This document shows positions 57,600 to 64,000 of a stretch of 64,000 bases of DNA, in pieces. The stretch comes from Delphinus delphis. Lineage: Eukaryota > Chordata > Mammalia > Artiodactyla > Delphinidae. The position numbers were made by a program, and so were the translations under genes. The stretch spans positions 106,619,893-106,683,892 of the forward strand of contig NC_082688.1 of NCBI RefSeq assembly GCF_949987515.2. The letters run 5' to 3'. The notes beneath the pieces are model-generated. The model searched no databases. It had not been told where the DNA came from and saw nothing but the letters and a program-made list of their open reading frames with translations. Each line of letters starts with the position of its first letter. Position 1 is the first letter of the stretch.

Positions 57600-59860
57600 A
57601 TGTTCCTTTGTACTTGCAGAAAAAGGAACATGACAGGTGCAGGAGACCTGGTAGCCCCAGGTACATTCAGCCCCACCCAGCAGCCAGCGTGTTCCTGGTT
57701 CCTGGGGGGACTGTCTGGAGCCCAGGTGACTCCCAATGAGAAGAGGCAGCAGTGTCACCATGTCAGACCCAATCCCCCTGACAGTCTCCTCCCCAGCCAG
57801 CCAGGTCCTCTACAAAAGGTTGCTCTAGCCACCTTGGGGCTGGAGGGACTAGAGCCAGTCCTAAAAGTAAGTTCATAGGGAGAAAATACCAGATGAATGC
57901 AGATACTTTTTTCACCTTTAAATTCCTATCCCATTTGCCCCCAAAACCTTTGTCATCTGCTACTGTTCATCCACTGTCAGGTAGGCCCAGGTAAGAGGAT
58001 GCATGAGTAAAGAGCAGAGCCACAGCTCATGCACAAACCTCAAACCTGGAGATAGACCCGTGCGCTCGTGGATGTGGGTCTGAGTGCAGACATAGGAAGT
58101 AAATCAATTTTCTGAGGGTGAAATCATGAAGAGCTCCTATGGAAGGATCAATTCCATCAATCGTCCGTGTGGTTTGGGATCCATGGCAGTATTGCAGGTG
58201 GGCCTGGGGTGCTCTGCATCAAGGCACAGCACGGAACCAGCAGGCACAGCAAAGAAGGACCAACCAAGAAGAGGAGACATTTCTAAGACAGAGCCAGCAA
58301 GCCCTGGTGACAGATCAGACATGAGGGTGAGGAGGACGAAGGCTTTGCGAAGGGATGAAGGGGTTTCAGGAAGAGCCCAGGTCTTGCTGAACCCCACTGG
58401 CAGGGGGATTGGATAGAAGTATCAATAGTTTAAGAGGAGGAGAGAGTCTACCATTTTTAACCCTAAATCTAAAAATTTCTAGATTACAGGCACAGGGGAT
58501 CTAGAATAAACCTCCCAATTTAGCATTGACTATACTTTCCCAAGTAATAAAATATAACACCATTTCTTTTAAAGATGTCCAGGCAGTGACATTGCCCAGC
58601 TACCTTCTATAACTTGTTCCAGTGGCTGACTACCTCCGTGTCTAGCAATTTCTTCCTTATAACTAAGTTTAATCCTTCATGCTCTAGTTTAAGTCTTTCT
58701 TTGATTATTCCTTCTTTCTCCAGTGGAAGTGCTACCATTTCATGGTTAATAATAGGACCTATTATCATGTAGAGATGTCACATCTCAAAGCCAAAGGGTG
58801 GCTAATGAAAAAATGGGAAAATCCATGAATTGTGCTTTTATTCCAAAGACTAATTGTTTAGGAAAAGCTCTGGCTTGGAATAAGGCTAGCTGCTAAGCCT
58901 ATACAGAGTAAGGCTCATCCCATCCAAACAAACTTTCGTGCACTTAAGGCCACAGTCAACACAGAAGCCTTAGTTGCTGCCCCACGGCAAAGCTGCCACG
59001 AGGAAAGGACTTTCAAGTGGAGATGCAATCATTTTGTCGCTGTGAAGTCTGCACATGTCAACTCAACTCTTTATGCTGTCTCTCTGATCAGCTCTTTTTC
59101 AAAGGCAAATGGCAGGTGGCAAAATTAATATGTGGCAGCAGAGCAAAGATAAATAAAAGATACAGTGAGAATTGCACTTTCCCTTTGATTTCTCCCAGTT
59201 GAAAATCATCTCCAAGAGAGCAAACGAAACGTTTACTTTTACAAGAAAGAAGGGAGTCTGGGGAGATGTCCCCTGTGTCCCGGCTCCCCTGTCTAAGATG
59301 CCTTTGTACAATGTGTGCGAAAGTGACAGGCACACCCGCTCCCCAGGTGCCGCCCCACCTCTGTGAGACGGGACGCGCGGCGCTCTTTACAAGCACCCGC
59401 CTCTCCTACCTCTGCTGCTCCGTGCCTCCACACGTGGGCCCTGAACCTGTGTTTGATCCACCCCCCAAGGCTGAGAAGGAATTTTAGCGGCTCTGTTGTG
59501 ACGAAGAGAAAAATATGGAAAATGTTCTATTCGCTGTCAAGTTAGTATTGGGGAAAAGGCCAGAGTCCAGGAGAGATCCTTCTGGAGTCAGTTTCATGAG
59601 CTTACAGGGAGGGATTTGGGTGCAAGTGAAGAAAAGAATCAGAAACTGATTTGTGGCTGGAATTAGAGCCCTGGCATTTCTCAACCCCTCCACACGCTGT
59701 GATCTTCACCTGCAGATGCTGAAGTGGCGGAAGGAGGGTGGAGGTCGGCACAATGATGGGAAAGTATTGGTGGGGGGCGGCGTGGCTGCAGGTCCAAGGA
59801 CAGGGTGCGAAAAGAGCCCCTGGGGAGGAACGACAGGCTGGGAAAAGACCCCTGCGGACG
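57600..59860. other. Repeat-poor intron, moderately AT-rich
   Basis: 58480-59215 is unique-looking, with no strong repeat mark. 58590-58715 (CTTGTTCCAGTGGCTGACTA, AATTTCTTCCTTATAACTAA) may be an L3/CR1 relic. Open frames up to 104 codons lack domains. Confidence 0.4.
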
Positions 59861-59864
59861 GGTG

Positions 59865-60065
59865 GCCCCATCTGGACCCCATTTCTGCTCCTTTCCAGCT
59901 GTGTGACCTTGGGCAAGCCATTTAACTTCCCTACGCCTGTTTTCTTATCTGTCCAATGGGGGTACAGGCCAATTACCTTATAGGTTCGTAAGAATCAGAT
60001 GAAAGAATATATATGAATATGTCTTGCAATTTGTAAATAGTATTGTGCAAATGTAAGCTCTGAGG
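59865..60065 (+). mobile_element. MIR SINE
   Basis: CAGCTGTGTGACCTTGGGCA, AGCCATTTAACTTCCCTACG and CTTATCTGTCCAATGGGGGT are followed by an AT-rich tail. Confidence 0.9.
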
Positions 60066-60951
60066 TGGATCTGGAGAAGAAAATAATGTAATAAAATAAA
60101 CCTAAGCAAAGTAAAAGCAGAATTAATATTGATAAAGAATTAATGAATCAACAATTTTTTAAATGGTATACGAATTCAAGAACTGCTTCTTTGAGAAAAA
60201 ATAAAATAAAGTGCTAGCTATCATAATCAAGAGAAGAAGGGAAGAAAGCACAAATGCACAAAATAAGAAATGGGATGGGGAAACGATCACAGAAGTTATT
60301 AAAGGAAACATTTAGACTTATTTGCTCCATTCTACCCAGCTAAATCTGCAAACCTGAATGAAATGAATTTTTTTATAGAAATGTGCAAATTACCAAAACC
60401 AATCTTTAGAAAGATAGAAGAGGTAAGGAAAATAATTATCATAGAAAGAAAGTTGTTACAGAGCTGAACGTACTAAAAAGAACTGGGCCTAACTGGTTTT
60501 ATAGAAAATTCTATCTCATCCTTAAGAAACAGACAGCTGCCATGCTATTTAAACTGTTCTAGAACACAGAAAAAGAAGGAAAGCTTATTAATTTTTTCAA
60601 ATAATACCAGCATATCGCTGACAACAAAACCAGAAAGACAAAAGCATAAATAAAACTATAGATCAATCTTACCTAGAAACATTGCAAACTCTTAAATAAA
60701 ATATTAGCACACAGAATCCAGCAGGACAGTAAAAGAAAGACATTGTCTCAGACGAGTCATGTAGCCCACAAACGTAGGGATGTGTTAAGAGGTCTATTAC
60801 CATAACTTGCCATACTAATGGACCAAGAGAGAAAAATTATATGATCATCTCCATAGACACTGAGGGCATTTTATAAAATTCTATATCCATTCTCAATCAA
60901 AATAAACTCTTTATCTTAAACTACAATAAAATTCTTAACTTGCATACACAA

Positions 60952-60997
<46 letters not shown>

Positions 60998-62180
60998 CTC
61001 TCAACTCAAAAGGCTGTATCATGCTTATCTGGGAAACATTACAAGTATCCCAGGAATGTCTATTAGCAATACAAATTTTTAGCATTGGTCCGAAGGTACT
61101 AGTGAACTCAAGCTAGAGACAGAGAAAGAAAGAAATATAAAAACTGGAAAGGAGGAGGTAAAACCGTTACTATTTTCAGGTGAAAACGCCAGAGAATCAA
61201 CTGATAAGTAAAGGAATCCAACTAGGTTGTTGACTACAGGATTAATAAGCAGTAATTACCAGCTTTCCAAATGAAAACAACCAGTGAATGAAAGAAAGTA
61301 CCATAAAATAGTAACACAAAAGACAAAATACACACCAGGAAATGTGTATGAAGAAAATATGAAAGCTCGACTATGACTTAAACAAATGGAAAGGCGACCT
61401 GTGTCCTTGGACAGGAAGTCCCAACATCGCAAAAAATTTTAAATTCTCCCTAAGTTAATCTGAAAACTTAACTTGACTCCAATAAAAATACCAACAGATT
61501 ACCTAGATGAGCAGGTTCTCAAATTCACATGGAAAAATAGACATAAAGAATACTTAGGAAATTTCTGAAAAAATAGGAGTAATAAGAAGAGACTACTACT
61601 AGCTAAAAAATATTACAAAGCTACATAATAGTTAAAACAGTGTAGTCCTGACACTTAAGATACAGACAGATCCACTGAATAGATTAGAAAGGCCAGACAT
61701 TGACTGAAAAGCATATTGGGATATATTGCCACAAGGGCGGCGTTTATTTCAAGTCAATGGGGGATGGAGAGGGATTGTTCAATAAATGATGGTAACACAG
61801 ATCACTAGACTTCTGGAAAAGTGAAAAGTGGATACTACTTCACAACATACAACAAGTAAATTTCAGATTGATCAAATATTTAAACATAAAATGAAATTAT
61901 ATTAGAATTAGGAAAATATTTTATAATCTCATCATTCAGACAGCCTTGCTAAATAAATATGACATTATGCCCCACACCATAAAAAGGATCTCTAACTGTG
62001 ATTTCTTTAAATAATTTTTTTCATGAAACAAAAATACCATAAAATCAAGGCAAACAACCAACTGGGAAAAATTTTGTAACTCATATTAAAGATAAAAGGA
62101 CCACAATCATCTTTATATTTCAAAATCTTGGTACTATGGAGAAGCTTTAAAAACTGATTCTGCTACAAAGAGGTGGTTGA
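60066..62180 (+). mobile_element. LINE-1 ORF2 remnant, about 2.1 kb, decayed
   Basis: Translation in shifting frames gives ORF2-like pieces: TGPNWFYRKFYLILKKQTA near 60485, LEQ-less reverse transcriptase parts, and near 61480 the segment IPTDYLDEQVLKFTWKNRHK. Strongly A-rich plus strand. It contains a CA microsatellite and many stops, so it is inactive. Confidence 0.82.
60954..60996. repeat. CA microsatellite
   Basis: About 20 uninterrupted CA units, in the L1-rich tract. Confidence 0.95.
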
Positions 62181-62206
62181 ACTCTGATCAACAAGAGAGG
62201 GACTTG

Positions 62207-62425
62207 TGGGGGGTTTTTTTGTTTGCTTTTTTGCGGTACGTGGGCCTCATCACTGTTGTAGCCTCTCCCATTGCAGAGCACAGGCTCCAGACGCGCAGGC
62301 TCAGCGGCCATGGCTCACGGTCCCAGCCGCTCCGCGGCACGTGGGATCTTCCCGGACTGGGGCACGAACCCGTGTCCCCTGCCTCGGCAGGCGGACTCTC
62401 AACCACTGCGCCACCAGGGCAGCCC
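62207..62425 (-). mobile_element. CHR-type SINE, short form
   Basis: TTTTTTTGTTTGCTTTTTTG tail, GCTCAGCGGCCATGGCTCAC body, CTGGGGCACGAACCCGTGTC B box and CGCCACCAGGGCAGCCC end, all in reverse. The same subtype as the copy at 8.7 kb. Confidence 0.93.
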
Positions 62426-62484
62426 TGAGGTTTGTGGTTTTTGAGAAAGAAAAGGAAATGGGAGGCAGCAGACTGAACAGTTAA

Positions 62485-62572
62485 AGAGAAAAAGCTTTAC
62501 AATTAGACACACCTGGGCTTAAATTGCAGCTCTACCACATATGAGCTGAGTGAATGTGGGTAACATTCCTTT
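62485..62572 (+). mobile_element. MIR SINE 5' half, split by an L1
   Basis: AATTAGACACACCTGGGCTT, AAATTGCAGCTCTACCACAT and GAGTGAATGTGGGTAACATT break off at ATTCCTTTTT. The MIR resumes at about 62829. Confidence 0.88.
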
Positions 62573-62826
62573 TTAAATTTTTTTATTTTTAGATAAATAA
62601 AGCAAATATGGCAAGGTATTTATTTATTTTATATTGGAGCACAGTTGATTAACAATGTTGTGTCAGTTTCAGGTGTACAGCAAAGTGATTCAGTTATACA
62701 TAAACTTGCCTTTTTCAAATTCTTTTCCCATTTAGGTGATTATAGAATACTGAGCAGAGTTCCCTGTGCTATACAGTAGGATCTTGTTGGTTATCTGTTT
62801 TAAATATAGCAGTGTGTATATGGCAG
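62573..62826 (-). mobile_element. LINE-1 3' UTR inserted in the MIR
   Basis: TTAAATTTTTTTATTTTTAG is the inverse tail, followed by CACAGTTGATTAACAATGTT, CAGGTGTACAGCAAAGTGAT and TGTGCTATACAGTAGGATCT. ATTCCTTTT occurs on both sides (about 62566 and 62829), consistent with a TSD. Confidence 0.9.
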
Positions 62827-62828
62827 TA

Positions 62829-62995
62829 TTCCTTTTAATCTCACCTCTCTTCAGTTTTCTTATCTATAAAGTAATGATACTAACTAAGATCTTTTTCACA
62901 GGTTTGCTTTAAGGATTAAATGAAATGTATGTGATGGGCTTAGCTGAGTGCATGATATATAGTAATCTACAAACACTCCCTATGTATTAAGAAAG
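62829..62995 (+). mobile_element. MIR SINE 3' half
   Basis: CAGTTTTCTTATCTATAAAG, TTTAAGGATTAAATGAAATG and TGAGTGCATGATATATAGTA complete the MIR interrupted upstream. Confidence 0.88.
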
Positions 62996-62999
62996 AAAC

Positions 63000-63285
63000 G
63001 TTTAAGCAGCTTTAAATCGTTAAGAAACTCCAAAATATGACAGAGAAACACATATGTGTATAGGTGAACAATTAGGTGCCACAATACTATGTCCTGAAGA
63101 GGTGCCTTCTGTCCAAGGAATCTCAAGCGGCATCACTAGTTCGTCAGTTCACTCAAAGTCTCAATAATCCATCTGATAAGAGCAGCAGCAGCACGTAGCA
63201 CCAATTTACAGCTGAGGAAACGGGGAAACCCATCCTTCCGCCTGTTCAGGCGCCAAACCCTGGAGTCAGCCTTGACTTTTTGCTC
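63000..63285. other. Intron without recognised features
   Basis: Unclassified sequence between MIR and L2. A weak reverse MIR core lies near 63195-63230 (ACAGCTGAGGAAACGGGGAA). Confidence 0.4.
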
Positions 63286-63289
63286 TCAC

Positions 63290-63550
63290 ACCACCCACAT
63301 CCAATCTATTATTACTACTGTAGACTTCAAATATATCTTCATATTTTAACCACTTCTCACCAGTCCTCATGTGACTGCCTTGATCCAATCCCCTTCTCTT
63401 TCACCTGGATTACTGCCTGCAGGAAAGAACTGCTACCCTTGTCCTCACAGTCTATCTTCACTGAAATGAGAGGGACCCTGTTAAAAGGTAAATCGTCCTG
63501 TCTCTTCTCTCCTCAAAAATCTACGACTTCCTATTTTACTCAGATCAAAA
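63290..63550 (+). mobile_element. LINE-2 fragment
   Basis: TCTTTCACCTGGATTACTGC, CTGTTAAAAGGTAAATCGTC and ACTTCCTATTTTACTCAGAT match L2 upstream of its 3' end. Confidence 0.8.
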
Positions 63551-63554
63551 TCCA

Positions 63555-63919
63555 GAGACCTTACTTCAAAATACAAATACCTTACTTCTGCACGGTAAAG
63601 GAAACCAGCAACAAAATGAAAAAGCAAACTATGGAATGGGAAAAAAATTTTTCAAAGCGTAAATCTGATAAGGGATTAATATTTAAAGTAGGTAAAGAAC
63701 ACATACAACTCAAGAGCAAAACAAAACAAATAACAACAATCTGATTTTAAAATGGGAAGAGGAACTGAATAGACAATTTTACAGAGAAGATATTCTAGTG
63801 GCCAACAGATATATGAGAAGATGCTCAACATCCCTATTCATCAGGAAAATGGAAATCAAAACCACAGTGACCTATCACCTCACCTGTTAGAAAGACTATT
63901 ATCAAAAAGACAACAAATA
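63555..63919 (+). mobile_element. LINE-1 ORF2 C-terminal fragment
   Basis: Translation reads EWEKNFSKRKSDKGLIFKV in the frame ending at 63744. Downstream, AGAGGAACTGAATAGACAAT, ATATGAGAAGATGCTCAACA and GGAAATCAAAACCACAGTGA are typical of ORF2. It is interrupted at its right end by a SINE. Confidence 0.9.
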
Positions 63920-64000
63920 GGGCTTCCCTGGTGGCGCAGTGGTTGAGGGTCCGCCTGCCGATGCAGGGGACACGGGTTCGTGCCCCGGTCCGGGAGGATC
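63920..64000 (+). mobile_element. CHR-type SINE, cut by the window edge
   Basis: GGGCTTCCCTGGTGGCGCAG, TGGTTGAGGGTCCGCCTGCC and ACACGGGTTCGTGCCCCGGT are nearly identical to the consensus head, so this is a young copy. Only the first 81 bp are in the window. Confidence 0.95.

Noticed and set aside
56965..57666. 233-codon minus-strand open frame
   Set aside because: Gly/Arg-rich translation of GC-rich intron, with overlapping plus-strand frames of 100-128 codons and no family match.

Overview
This window is mammalian nuclear DNA, almost certainly from a cetacean, with a toothed whale most likely. The clearest lineage marks are tRNA-Glu-derived CHR-type SINEs at 8.7, 15.8, 25.3, 29.1, 62.2 and 63.9 kb. 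Next is a 90-bp mariner-derived palindrome at 14.9 kb of the kind known from cetartiodactyls. I saw no Alu, rodent B1/B2, ruminant BovB/Bov-tA or pig PRE-1 elements. Repeat names are from memory of family consensus sequences, and boundaries are approximate unless a target-site duplication (TSD) is quoted.

Only one protein-coding segment is supported: a 197-bp internal exon on the minus strand (17910-18106). It has a clean AG acceptor and GT donor and encodes 65 complete codons of an XK-related protein, best matched to XKR6 exon 2. The gene runs right to left. Positions 18107-64000 are therefore part of intron 1, 1-17909 are part of intron 2, and exons 1 and 3 lie outside the window. Almost all other open frames are chance frames in GC-rich intron or decayed LINE-1.

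Layout: 1-17.9 kb (intron 2) holds a MaLR LTR, a second LTR in inverse orientation, a MER20, several L2 and many MIR fossils, two CHR SINEs and the mariner palindrome. From 17.9 to 18.1 kb is the exon. At 20.7-22.0 kb, 2.6 kb upstream of the exon in gene sense, lies a 1.3-kb GACA/GAGA array that leaves all frames nearly stop-free. Between 24 and 30.5 kb are a decayed L1 split by a CHR SINE, MIRs, a long CHR SINE and a short L1 3' insertion with an intact TSD. The 31-48 kb stretch has an inverted L1 ORF2 tail, L2s, two abutting LTRs, another LTR and a row of four MER5-type DNA-transposon relics. At 49-54 kb are an L1 with an inverted 5' part, an L1 tail that runs into a CA microsatellite, and an MLT1-like LTR. 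The 54-59 kb stretch is poor in repeats and contains an AT-rich, homeodomain-site-rich block at 56.35-56.72 kb that is the best candidate enhancer. From 60 kb to the end is an L1-dominated AT-rich tract with nested insertions.

There is no bacterial or phage system, CRISPR array, operon or complete gene here. The most interesting items are the pyrimidine-rich (in RNA sense) array upstream of the XKR6 exon, the hairpin resembling the bovine miR-2284/2285 source family, the AT-rich candidate regulatory block, and the MER5 cluster.
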